5,532 nt of DNA from Pseudobdellovibrionaceae bacterium (GTDB taxonomy: Bacteria; Bdellovibrionota; Bdellovibrionia; Bdellovibrionales; Bdellovibrionaceae). The translations under genes were made by a program, and so were the position numbers. The DNA lies in contig JACMRP010000041.1 in NCBI GenBank assembly GCA_014376325.1, positions 1 through 5,532 of the forward strand, in the 5' to 3' direction. This document shows positions 1-5,532 of the stretch, in pieces (positions within the stretch are counted from its first letter, which is position 1; each line of letters begins with the position of its first letter). The notes beneath the pieces are model-generated. The model was not told where the DNA came from. It did no database searches and saw nothing but the letters and a program-made list of their open reading frames with translations.

Positions 1-861
1 AATCTCTGCACTTGAAATCTGACGGAGCTTCGTCGCAAGTCCCATCCACTTTAAGGTCACGATGGTCCACTTTGTCGGATCCCAGTGGTACCAACGAATT
101 CCATTGCGGTAGTCGATTTGAAATTTATGATGAAAGTTGTGGTAGCCTTCGCCGTGGGTTAGGACCGCCACGATGAAACTGTCACGCGCCGAAATTTCTT
201 GTGAATAAGTCTGTCGACCTAAAGTATGGCAAAGCGAATTCACGAAGAAAGTACTTTGTTGCGTCAAAGCAATTCGCAGTCCGCCCGCTATTGCTAAACC
301 AGCTAGGGCGCTCCCTAAAAAATGACCTACGATCATCGGAAAAATAAAACCGCTGGCGATCGAAATCCAAACGTAATATTTGTCCTGGAAAACAACCAAT
401 TTATCTTTTTGCAAATCTGGAGCATTGATCGGCAGATTCACGCTGTCTTTGCGGAACATCCAGCCCATGTGTGCGTACCAAAAACCTTCATGGATATTGT
501 AAGGGTCATTTTCGCTATCGATTTTAGAGTGATGACGACGATGATCCGAAGACCACTTTAAGCAAGAACCCTGAAAACCCGACGCTCCGACAAGCAGAAA
601 CAAAGCCTTCGCTAATGGATGGGCGTCGTAGCTTTTATGCGAATAAAGACGATGGTAGCCAGCGGTGATGCTTAAGTTCGTGGCGGCCGCGAAAGCCAGA
701 GTAAAACTTAGTATCGCCCAAGGAATTTCCTGAGCGTTCCAAAAATAAATGACGGTCAACGCTATAGAAATAATCGGATTCAAAATAAGGAATGAAGAAA
801 CAGTGATATCAAATTGTGAAAGCCACTGTTTAAAAGTTTTTTTAGAGCTTTGAATTTGCAT
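1..861 (-). CDS. Acyl-CoA/fatty acid delta-9-type desaturase (3' end cut by window edge)
   Basis: Membrane di-iron desaturase that should introduce a cis double bond into a saturated acyl chain, adjusting membrane fluidity. The 287 visible residues contain the three family histidine boxes: HRLYSH (residues 70-75), DHRRHH (106-111) and HGEGYHNFHH (236-245). They also contain NSLCH (208-212), whose Asn and His are further expected metal ligands of the stearoyl-CoA desaturase family. Hydrophobic segments lie near 22-40, 47-66, 84-96 and 164-195, matching the usual paired membrane spans with the boxes on the cytoplasmic side. No fused cytochrome b5 or ferredoxin domain is visible, so electrons probably come from a separate partner. 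The ATG at 861 is supported by AGGAGA (869-874) seven bases upstream. The reading frame is still open at base 1, so the C-terminus is missing. Family assignment is secure; substrate and exact double-bond position are inferred. Confidence 0.95.
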   Translation of the reverse strand, partial: MQIQSSKKTFKQWLSQFDITVSSFLILNPIISIALTVIYFWNAQEIPWAILSFTLAFAAATNLSITAGYHRLYSHKSYDAHPLAKALFLLVGASGFQGSCLKWSSDHRRHHSKIDSENDPYNIHEGFWYAHMGWMFRKDSVNLPINAPDLQKDKLVVFQDKYYVWISIASGFIFPMIVGHFLGSALAGLAIAGGLRIALTQQSTFFVNSLCHTLGRQTYSQEISARDSFIVAVLTHGEGYHNFHHKFQIDYRNGIRWYHWDPTKWTIVTLKWMGLATKLRQISSAEI

Positions 862-888
862 GTGCGAGTCTCCTGTAGGCGAAGCTTT

Positions 889-917
889 ATTGTGCCCGGA
901 TTGGGTCGCTTTTTCCA
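889..917 (-). promoter_or_regulatory. Candidate promoter of the desaturase gene
   Basis: On the minus strand, TGGAAA (912-917) and CACAAT (889-894) are separated by 17 bases, each matching the sigma-70-type consensus at 4 of 6 positions. The site lies between the upstream gene's terminator and the desaturase ribosome binding site, where an independent promoter is expected. The -10 and the following AAAG closely match the equivalent region of the upstream outer-membrane gene, which strengthens an otherwise weak match. Confidence 0.4.
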
Positions 918-946
918 CAGGAAATGGGAATTTTGACGGTGAGCTG

Positions 947-986
947 AAAAAAACGATAAGGACCGATATGTCTTCCGGCCCTTTCG
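947..986 (-). terminator. Rho-independent terminator of the outer-membrane protein gene
   Basis: Read on the minus strand, AAGGGCCG (976-983) pairs with CGGTCCTT (958-965), with one G-U wobble, around a 10-base loop. CGA/TCG (984-986 with 954-956) extends the stem across a single bulged base. Seven T residues (947-953) follow directly. It starts 33 bases after the stop codon of the barrel protein gene and ends about 85 bases before the desaturase start, so it separates the two minus-strand genes into different transcripts. Confidence 0.85.
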
Positions 987-1018
987 AGCAAACTATTAGC
1001 TCTATATTATCTTACTGT

Positions 1019-1636
1019 TTAGATTCCGAAACCGAGCAGGACTTTCGCATAGGTACCGCTCATATTAATGTCCTGGGAACTTGCAGCATTGTAGCTATTT
1101 TTAGCGTCTTTCCAGCGGAAATCTTCGTATCCAGCTTCAGCTCCTAAATGAAAACCAATTAGCTTTACGCCGGCTTCGAGGCCGACACTGTAAGAAGAAA
1201 TTTTATCTGAAGTCCACTTTCCGGTTTCTACTCCATTTTGATTTGCTTTCAATTCGCCGGAGTGCGAAAGCCCGTAGCTAAAGATCGGTCCCAGAAACAT
1301 CAGCGTATCGATGAGGCGATAGTTTAGCAAAAAAGCCGTTCTTGTGTAGCTTGCTTTAAACTGGTACGCGCCGCTGGACACATCTAATCCCATATTTTCG
1401 TAGCGCAAGCCAACACCGATAGGAAAAAATGGCGGAGAAACAATAAAGTCTGCGCCCAATCCGTATGTCGGTGCCACGCTTGGTAAGCTGCCCGCGGGGG
1501 CTGCGGTAAACAGCGGAGCTAGATCAGGTTTGGAACCAAGAAGTCCGTAAGTTAAGCGGGCTTCAAACAGGGCGTGAGCTGGCAAACTGATCGTCATACC
1601 GAAAGCTAAGAATATAACGCCGTACAAGTACTTCAT
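1019..1636 (-). CDS. Small exported outer-membrane beta-barrel protein, function unknown
   Basis: The 205-residue product starts with a Sec signal peptide: basic MKY, a hydrophobic core to about residue 18, then LPAHA with likely cleavage after Ala22. The mature part, about 183 residues, consists of alternating hydrophobic and polar stretches rich in Gly, Tyr and Phe, for example GVGLRYENMGLDV, RTAFLLNYRLI, SYSVGLEAGVKL, FHLGAEAGYEDF and a final YAKVLLGFGI. The size fits an eight-stranded barrel of the OmpA-N/OmpW/COG3637 style. The last residue is Ile rather than the usual Phe or Tyr of the barrel assembly signal. There is no OmpA-type peptidoglycan-binding domain. The ATG at 1636 is preceded by GAGGAGA (1643-1649) at six bases, a strong ribosome binding site. 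The gene is followed by its own terminator and is transcribed away from the unknown gene at 1791. Barrel nature is inferred from the sequence pattern; substrate or role cannot be told. Confidence 0.85.
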   Translation of the reverse strand: MKYLYGVIFLAFGMTISLPAHALFEARLTYGLLGSKPDLAPLFTAAPAGSLPSVAPTYGLGADFIVSPPFFPIGVGLRYENMGLDVSSGAYQFKASYTRTAFLLNYRLIDTLMFLGPIFSYGLSHSGELKANQNGVETGKWTSDKISSYSVGLEAGVKLIGFHLGAEAGYEDFRWKDAKNSYNAASSQDINMSGTYAKVLLGFGI

Positions 1637-1665
1637 GTGTTGTCTCCTCGATAGAATGAACCTTT

Positions 1666-1693
1666 ATTGTACTCTGGATTTTTGCGGGGTCTA
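1666..1693 (-). promoter_or_regulatory. Candidate promoter of the outer-membrane protein gene
   Basis: On the minus strand, TAGACC (1688-1693; 4 of 6 to TTGACA) and TACAAT (1666-1671; 5 of 6 to TATAAT) are 16 bases apart. The predicted start would give a leader of about 20-25 bases containing the GAGGAGA ribosome binding site. The sequence from the -10 onwards is closely similar to the same region of the desaturase gene. Confidence 0.5.
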
Positions 1694-1774
1694 TTTCGAA
1701 ATTTGAAAACTAACGGACTTTGGTCGGACATTGTCTTTGCGCAAACGACCGTACTCGTTTTCATTCTGAGTCTG

Positions 1775-1783
1775 TGCTATCGT
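1775..1783 (+). promoter_or_regulatory. Possible extended -10 promoter giving a leaderless transcript
   Basis: TGCTATCGT has the TG-n-TATnnT form of an extended -10 element; TATCGT (1778-1783) matches 4 of 6. It ends seven bases before the ATG at 1791, so transcription would start at or next to the start codon. No convincing -35 box is present at 16-18 bases, and no Shine-Dalgarno sequence lies before the ATG, which agrees with a leaderless mRNA. Confidence 0.35.
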
Positions 1784-1790
1784 CGTGTTT

Positions 1791-2768
1791 ATGAAATTAG
1801 CGCTGGTCCCCTTAGAACAGTGGGAACACTTAAACGATCAACTCAAGATTCAGTTCGCACTGCCGGCAGATCAATCCGTAAAGATCTACAAGGGGATGGC
1901 GCACGCCGTATTCGAAATCGCCCAAGGGACCGCTCAGTTTCTATCCCACCGCCGAAGTTTGGGTGTTGTCAAAGGGCAAACGCCTTACTTCGATTCGCTA
2001 CTGCCTTACTTCTATAAAGAAGCCTACGGCGTTCAAGCGGTGAACTATCAAGATCTTAAAGACCCCGAAGCGTGGGTCGCGGGATTAAAAAAAGAAACCA
2101 ATTTCGTGTTGCTTGCTGAAGATCATCCGGTGACCGGCGAACTTTACGACTATGATCGTATAGATGAACTTTTGAATGAGAAAAAAATATTTTCGTTCCG
2201 CGTTTCGCATTTCCGCCACTTATACGAAAAAGATTTAGTTCGACCTTATTCTGTCAGAATTTGTTACTGGAACAACGACTACGCTATTGCCGTTTGCGGC
2301 GAGCGCTACAAATCACCCCCATTGATGGCCTCGCAAATGAACTGGCATCCAGTCCAAGCATTAGAGCAAATTTCTAAAATTCTGCCGTGTCATCAGGATA
2401 AAAAACAGGTTCAAGCGTTTGAAGACTCTTTCGCAAGCATGGCGGAGCCTTGGTTTGCGTCGAAGTCGACCTCGCGCCTTTACGATCGTATCTTGCTGAA
2501 ATTTAAAGACGTCAGCGGTGAATTGATGCTGCAGCGTCTTTTTGATAAGTTAAACGTCGATCCAGCTCAGTACTTTGAGACAATCGACACGACGAATTTA
2601 TGCCGCTGGAATCACTTTAAGACATTCAACGGTTGGTGGGAGCCCAAGCCCACTGCCGACGATCTGTCCGCTTTAGTGATTATCGATGCGGGTTGGCTGG
2701 TCACGAAAGATTTTGCCAAGATCCTGAAAAGCACCTATGAAGAAATACAAGCCGATCAAAATTGGTAG
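1791..2768 (+). CDS. Hypothetical protein, possibly a divergent PLP fold-type-I-like protein
   Basis: A soluble 325-residue protein without signal peptide or membrane segments; I do not recognise a named family. Residues about 58-145 resemble the large domain of fold-type-I PLP enzymes: VVKGQTPYFDSLLPYFYKEAYGVQAV (a 'Y...l...G..v' segment), then DPEAWVAGLKKETNFVLLAEDHPVTGELYDYDRIDELL, where HPVTGELYD sits like the NPTG segment of aminotransferases. The clear Ser-x-x-Lys type Schiff-base motif is not seen; GERYKSPPL (170-178) is only a weak candidate. If related, it may be non-catalytic or a remote relative. The C-terminal half (about 200-325) is rich in Trp and aromatic residues and gives no recognisable motif. 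I chose ATG 1791; an in-frame GTG at 1785 would add two residues. No ribosome binding site is seen before either. The stop is 22 bases before recO, suggesting cotranscription. That it is a real gene is likely; the fold is a guess. Confidence 0.85.
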   Translation: MKLALVPLEQWEHLNDQLKIQFALPADQSVKIYKGMAHAVFEIAQGTAQFLSHRRSLGVVKGQTPYFDSLLPYFYKEAYGVQAVNYQDLKDPEAWVAGLKKETNFVLLAEDHPVTGELYDYDRIDELLNEKKIFSFRVSHFRHLYEKDLVRPYSVRICYWNNDYAIAVCGERYKSPPLMASQMNWHPVQALEQISKILPCHQDKKQVQAFEDSFASMAEPWFASKSTSRLYDRILLKFKDVSGELMLQRLFDKLNVDPAQYFETIDTTNLCRWNHFKTFNGWWEPKPTADDLSALVIIDAGWLVTKDFAKILKSTYEEIQADQNW

Positions 2769-2777
2769 GTAAGCTTC

Positions 2778-2781
2778 AAGG
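2778..2781 (+). promoter_or_regulatory. Ribosome binding site selecting the TTG start of recO
   Basis: AAGG ends nine bases before TTG at 2791 but directly abuts the alternative TTG at 2782. The latter would have to rely on AGG at 2767-2769, twelve bases away. Spacing therefore favours 2791, which also gives the N-terminus expected for RecO. Confidence 0.5.
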
Positions 2782-2790
2782 TTGTGTTTT

Positions 2791-3405
2791 TTGGAAGTAA
2801 AAGATCGTTTCATTATTCTGCGCAAAATGAAATACGGCGAAGCCGACTTGATCATCCATGCACTTTCTCCACTAGGGGAAAAGTTAAGCTTCATCGCCCG
2901 TAGCGCCATGCGGAGTAAAAAACGTTTCGGTGGAGGCGTGCTAGAGCCATCGCACTTTGTGCAATTCACATACAAACAAGCAAAGTTCTCCGCAGAAGGC
3001 AGTCTGAATACGTTGAACGAAGCCACGTTACTGAATGACTTTCGCGGTATTCGCAAAGACTACGATCACCTCGAACTCGCGCTACATATTTTGGACTGCA
3101 TTTCGCGCGTATGCCAAGAAGGGGATCGCAACTCAGAAGCGCTGTTTAATTTGCTCGGCAACACGCTGACCGCGCTAGAGAGTTCTAACGACGTAAAGCT
3201 TCTGAAAATTCTTTTCTATTTAAAATTTTTGTATCAGCAGGGAGTGCTGACTGTCGAAGAGTGGATGACGCCATTTTTACAAGTGAACATGACGGACATC
3301 AATACGCTGACCGCAAATCGCGATGCGCAGAAGGCCGCTCAACTGCACCTTTCCCACATCGAGTCAGCAACTCAGCAGTATGTTAAAACGGCCGAGCATC
3401 ACTAA
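2791..3405 (+). CDS. recO: DNA repair protein RecO (short, zinc-cysteine-less form)
   Basis: RecO works in the cytoplasm with RecR (and RecF) to load RecA onto SSB-coated single-stranded DNA and to anneal strands during recombinational repair. The N-terminus matches the RecO OB-fold: EVKDRFIILRKMKYGEADLIIHALSPLGEKLSFIARSAMRSKKRFGGGVLEP (residues 2-53), with the family 'ill....ygE.dlii..ls...Gk...iargar..k' pattern. A helical C-terminal part follows, including LKLLKILFYLKFLYQQGVL (about 135-153), equivalent to the 'F.lrlL...G..P' helix. At 204 residues it is shorter than the usual 240-250. The CxxC-type zinc cysteines that follow that helix in many RecO proteins are absent (VEEWMTPF instead). 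The start is probably TTG 2791; TTG 2782 would add three residues that the family does not need. It lies 22 bases after the unknown gene and converges on the recombinase gene, 8 bases stop to stop. Confidence 0.88.
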   Translation: MEVKDRFIILRKMKYGEADLIIHALSPLGEKLSFIARSAMRSKKRFGGGVLEPSHFVQFTYKQAKFSAEGSLNTLNEATLLNDFRGIRKDYDHLELALHILDCISRVCQEGDRNSEALFNLLGNTLTALESSNDVKLLKILFYLKFLYQQGVLTVEEWMTPFLQVNMTDINTLTANRDAQKAAQLHLSHIESATQQYVKTAEHH

Positions 3406-3430
3406 AGTAAGATTCACTTTTTACTAAGTG
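3400..3430 (+). repeat. Imperfect inverted repeat across the convergent stop codons of recO and the xer gene
   Basis: CACT (3400-3403) pairs with AGTG (3427-3430), and AGTAA (3406-3410) with TTACT (3421-3425), leaving a small internal loop and a 10-base terminal loop. It overlaps both stop codons in the only 8-base gap between the convergent genes, where a bidirectional terminator could sit. The stem is AT-rich and no clean T-run follows on either strand, so termination activity is doubtful. Confidence 0.25.
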
Positions 3431-4310
3431 GGTGAAAGCTTTCGAGTGTTCTCGCCAATTGGTCGACGCCTAAGTGCGTGTATTTTTCTGTCGCCTGCAA
3501 GCTTTCGTGACCTAAGAGTTCTTGAAGTGTTCGCAAGTTCGCGCCACTAGATAAAAGATGAGTAGCGAAGCTGTGGCGAAGCGCATGCGGGTGCAGGGGC
3601 TTCATCAACAGGGCCTTCGCTCCGCGTGTGCGGATCCAATCGTATGCCACGCGGGGATTCAAAGATTCGTCACCACCAAAAACAAACGGATCGCGCTGCA
3701 AATCGTGCAACTGCTTTAACGTGATCATCGCGGTGACGGGCAGTATCACCACACGCTCTTTGCGTCCTTTGCCGAGCAGGCGCAGACTTCGAGTCTGGAA
3801 GTGCACATTCTTCCATTCTAACTGGCAAGCTTCACTGACCCGCAGACCGCCCCCGTACAGCAACAGAAACAGAGCCTTCTCGCGCAGCAAGTGCAGGCTC
3901 GGGTCTTTCGCATCGAACGAAGATAGTACTGCGAGCGCTTCATCCACGCTTAGAAAATGCGGCAGTTTCTTTGGAACCTTCGGACAGACGATGTGCGAAG
4001 AAAGATCGCGCTCACTCAGCCTTTCTTGGTAGACCCAGCCGAAGAAGCTTTTCAAGGTTGCGGCCTTGCGGTTTCTGGATGACAGGCTTAACGGCGCCCA
4101 AGCGTTCAGGGCAGACCGGATCAAAGTCAGCGTTTCGGCTTCGCTCAGAACCTTGCCTGCCGCCACCCCATCAGCAGGAATCTTGCCGAAGGCTTGAGTG
4201 AGGTCTGTGCGGTAAGCTTTCAAGGTCAGCGGGGATGAAGATTTTACAAACTCCATGTATTTCAAGTAGTTAAGGATGGCTTTTTGGAGGTGCAGAGGGC
4301 CTGGAAGCAT
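3414..4310 (-). CDS. Tyrosine site-specific recombinase, XerC/XerD type
   Basis: Xer recombinases resolve chromosome dimers at the dif site together with FtsK. This 298-residue product has the standard Xer length and two-domain layout. The N-terminal SAM-like core-binding domain (about residues 8-95) has YLKYMEFVKSSSPLTLKAYRTDL, and the catalytic domain covers about 113-290. All catalytic residues are present: Arg157 (GGGLRVSEAC), Lys181 (LGKGRKERVV), His242 and Arg245 (HPHALRHSFATHLL), His268 (LLGHESLQATEKYTHL) and nucleophile Tyr277. The ATG at 4310 has AAAGGG (4318-4323) seven bases upstream and leaves a normal short N-terminal lead. It is not flanked by att-like repeats, integrase cargo or other mobile-element genes and sits among housekeeping genes, which favours a chromosomal Xer protein over a phage integrase. 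XerC versus XerD cannot be decided from what I can see, so no symbol is given. Confidence 0.93.
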   Translation of the reverse strand: MLPGPLHLQKAILNYLKYMEFVKSSSPLTLKAYRTDLTQAFGKIPADGVAAGKVLSEAETLTLIRSALNAWAPLSLSSRNRKAATLKSFFGWVYQERLSERDLSSHIVCPKVPKKLPHFLSVDEALAVLSSFDAKDPSLHLLREKALFLLLYGGGLRVSEACQLEWKNVHFQTRSLRLLGKGRKERVVILPVTAMITLKQLHDLQRDPFVFGGDESLNPRVAYDWIRTRGAKALLMKPLHPHALRHSFATHLLSSGANLRTLQELLGHESLQATEKYTHLGVDQLARTLESFHPLSKK

Positions 4311-4351
4311 TTGGGAGCCCTTTCAGGAGGAAATTACGGGGTCCTGGAGAA

Positions 4352-4357
4352 ATTATA
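4352..4357 (-). promoter_or_regulatory. Candidate -10 element of the xer recombinase gene
   Basis: A perfect TATAAT on the minus strand lies 41 bases before the recombinase start, leaving room for a leader of about 35 bases with the AAAGGG ribosome binding site. No good -35 hexamer is seen at 16-18 bases (a CTGCAA lies 19 bases upstream), so the call rests on the -10 box and its position. Confidence 0.4.
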
Positions 4358-4376
4358 ACGCCATGCAAAATAAACC

Positions 4377-4405
4377 TTGCAGAAAATACACGCATCCCTT
4401 ATATT
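4377..4405 (+). promoter_or_regulatory. Candidate promoter of the sigma-54 activator gene
   Basis: TTGCAG (4377-4382) and TATATT (4400-4405; 5 of 6 to TATAAT) are spaced by exactly 17 bases. The predicted start near 4412 gives an untranslated leader of about 50 bases. It lies back to back with the recombinase -10 element in the 152-base divergent region. The -35 box matches only its first three positions. Confidence 0.45.
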
Positions 4406-4462
4406 CCATCTTGTTAACGCGGTGTACCAAATCAAGACGTAATTCGAAAGGCGGCACGTAAC

Positions 4463-5532
4463 ATGGACAACAACAATTCCTCATCATCGTCCTCACATAC
4501 AGTTTTACCTTCTTCTCAAAACAACCAGCAACTCCTTTGGAACAATCAGGTCCAAAAGCCGAGTGAAGCTCGTACCATCGTATATCAATCAGATATCATG
4601 GGCCAGATGATGAAGATGATCGACCGAGTCGCTCCTTCAGGCGCAAACATCTTGGTATTGGGTGAGTCCGGAACGGGCAAAGAATTAGTCGCTCGCCAAA
4701 TTCATGACAAATCAACTCGTAAGAACAAACCATTCGTGGCGATCAACTGCGGAGCGCTTCGCGAGACTTTGCTTGAAAGCGAACTTTTCGGACATGAAAA
4801 GGGTTCTTTCACCGGCGCCTACACTCGCAAAATTGGTTTGGCAGAAACCGCGACCGGCGGGACTTTGTTCCTAGACGAAATCGGGGAGCTCAGCCAAGGC
4901 ATTCAAGCTAAATTACTACGCTTCATCCAAGAGGGTGAAATCTATCGCGTCGGCGGCAAAGATCCAATCAAAGTGGACATCCGTTTAATCTCTGCAACGA
5001 ACCGTGAGTTAGAAGCCGAAGTTCAACGCGGAAATTTCCGTGAAGATCTTTTCTACCGCATTAATACAATCGTTGTTAGCGCTCCGCCTTTGCGTCGCCG
5101 CCGTGAAGACATTCCGGTTTTGATCAATCATTTCTTGAGCAACGGAAATCATTCATATTTGAACCGTGGTCGCCAAGTTTCTGAAGACGCTTTGAAAGCG
5201 CTTTCTAAGTATGACTGGCCAGGCAACATCCGTGAATTGCAAAACGTGTGTGAGCGTTTACAAATCTTGTCTGAAGGCCACACCATCATGGTGAATGATC
5301 TTCCGGACAACGTTCGTAATCCAGAAAAAGCGGATGACATCATTGATTACGATCCAACTTTGACTTTGCACGAGTTAGAAAAACGCTACATCTTGAAGGC
5401 GCTCGGACATTTCGGCGGCAACAAGACTCAAGCGGCTAACAACTTGGGCATCACGATCAAGACACTTTACAACAAACTCCACGAATACGGTGAGTTTGAA
5501 AAGTACGCGGTTCATTCTAAACCGATGAAGTA
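4463..5532 (+). CDS. Sigma-54-dependent transcriptional activator without receiver domain
   Basis: A bacterial enhancer-binding protein that uses ATP hydrolysis to open promoters bound by sigma-54 RNA polymerase. Residues 1-36 are a low-complexity tail with six serines in a row and many Asn/Gln. The AAA+ domain (about 38-285) has Walker A GESGTGKE (67-74), a GSFTGA loop (114-119) that contacts sigma-54, Walker B GGTLFLDEIGEL (132-143), the conserved sensor segment LISATNREL (175-183), Arg193 and Arg199 at the arginine-finger positions (FREDLFYRIN) and sensor II YDWPGNIRELQN (250-261). A Fis-type helix-turn-helix follows (about 305-343: KRYILKALGHFGGNKTQAANNLGITIKTLYNKLHEYG). No receiver, GAF or PAS domain is present, as in PspF. 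Start ATG 4463 has AAAGG (4447-4451) eleven bases upstream, with an in-frame stop at 4415 and no other ATG between. The window ends in M-K-TA after 356 codons; the last codon is probably TAA or TAG, so the gene is complete or nearly so. Target genes are unknown. Confidence 0.95.
   Translation, partial: MDNNNSSSSSSHTVLPSSQNNQQLLWNNQVQKPSEARTIVYQSDIMGQMMKMIDRVAPSGANILVLGESGTGKELVARQIHDKSTRKNKPFVAINCGALRETLLESELFGHEKGSFTGAYTRKIGLAETATGGTLFLDEIGELSQGIQAKLLRFIQEGEIYRVGGKDPIKVDIRLISATNRELEAEVQRGNFREDLFYRINTIVVSAPPLRRRREDIPVLINHFLSNGNHSYLNRGRQVSEDALKALSKYDWPGNIRELQNVCERLQILSEGHTIMVNDLPDNVRNPEKADDIIDYDPTLTLHELEKRYILKALGHFGGNKTQAANNLGITIKTLYNKLHEYGEFEKYAVHSKPMK

Noticed and set aside
860..1147. Open reading frame antisense to the end of the barrel-protein gene and through the terminator region
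   Set aside because: It overlaps the terminator and the minus-strand coding sequence, has no ribosome binding site, and its product has no recognisable domain pattern.
2673..3056. Minus-strand frame spanning the junction of the unknown gene and recO
   Set aside because: It is antisense to two genes that are supported by family match or by operon spacing, and has no domain or start signal of its own.
3628..4201. Long plus-strand open frames antisense to the recombinase gene
   Set aside because: Their products are Arg/Ser/Pro-rich low-quality sequence typical of antisense frames, while the minus-strand frame has a complete set of recombinase catalytic residues.
3414..4310. Recombinase as an integrase of an integrated element
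   Set aside because: No att-like direct repeats, tRNA gene, excisionase or cargo genes are seen nearby; length and motifs fit housekeeping Xer proteins.
4325..4330. Near-perfect Shine-Dalgarno AGGAGG on the plus strand in the divergent region
   Set aside because: No ATG, GTG or TTG lies at a usable distance downstream, and no coding frame follows, so it is likely chance.
4411..4430. Imperfect palindrome (TTG...CAA) just after the predicted activator transcription start
   Set aside because: Half-sites agree at only about 7 of 10 positions, too weak to call an operator without conservation data.
4311..4462. Search for a -24/-12 sigma-54 promoter before the activator
   Set aside because: GGCAC occurs at 4453-4457 but no TTGC element follows at the right spacing, and the position abuts the start codon.

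Overview
The window reads as an ordinary, densely packed chromosomal segment of a Gram-negative bacterium of moderate GC content. An outer-membrane barrel protein with a signal peptide, a sigma-54 activator, RecO and a Xer-type recombinase all fit the former delta-proteobacteria. My best guess from protein style and organisation is a Bdellovibrio-like predator (Bdellovibrionota); this is inference, since no rRNA or other taxonomic marker is present. There is no mobile element, CRISPR array, tRNA or rRNA, and no stretch over 300 bases lacks a gene.

Left part (1-1784, minus strand): an acyl-CoA/fatty acid desaturase with all three histidine boxes runs off the left edge. Upstream of it lies a gene for a small exported beta-barrel protein. 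A clear rho-independent terminator separates the two, so they are probably separate transcription units. Their promoter and leader regions nevertheless resemble each other closely, which suggests shared expression of two envelope-related genes.

Middle (1785-3405, plus strand): a 325-residue protein of unknown function, with a faint resemblance to fold-type-I PLP enzymes and possibly translated from a leaderless mRNA, is followed after 22 bases by recO (recombinational repair). The two probably form an operon. RecO appears short, starts at TTG and lacks the zinc-binding cysteines.

Right part (3406-5532): a XerC/XerD-type tyrosine recombinase on the minus strand converges on recO with only 8 bases between the stop codons. 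It diverges from a sigma-54-dependent activator that has the AAA+ and Fis-type DNA-binding domains but no receiver domain. The activator reads to the last bases of the window and probably ends exactly there (M-K-TA, the third base of the stop lying outside). The 152-base divergent region carries candidate promoters for both genes.

I found no evidence of a novel multi-gene system. The most interesting points are the unknown protein next to recO, the matched leaders of the barrel and desaturase genes, and the receiver-less activator.
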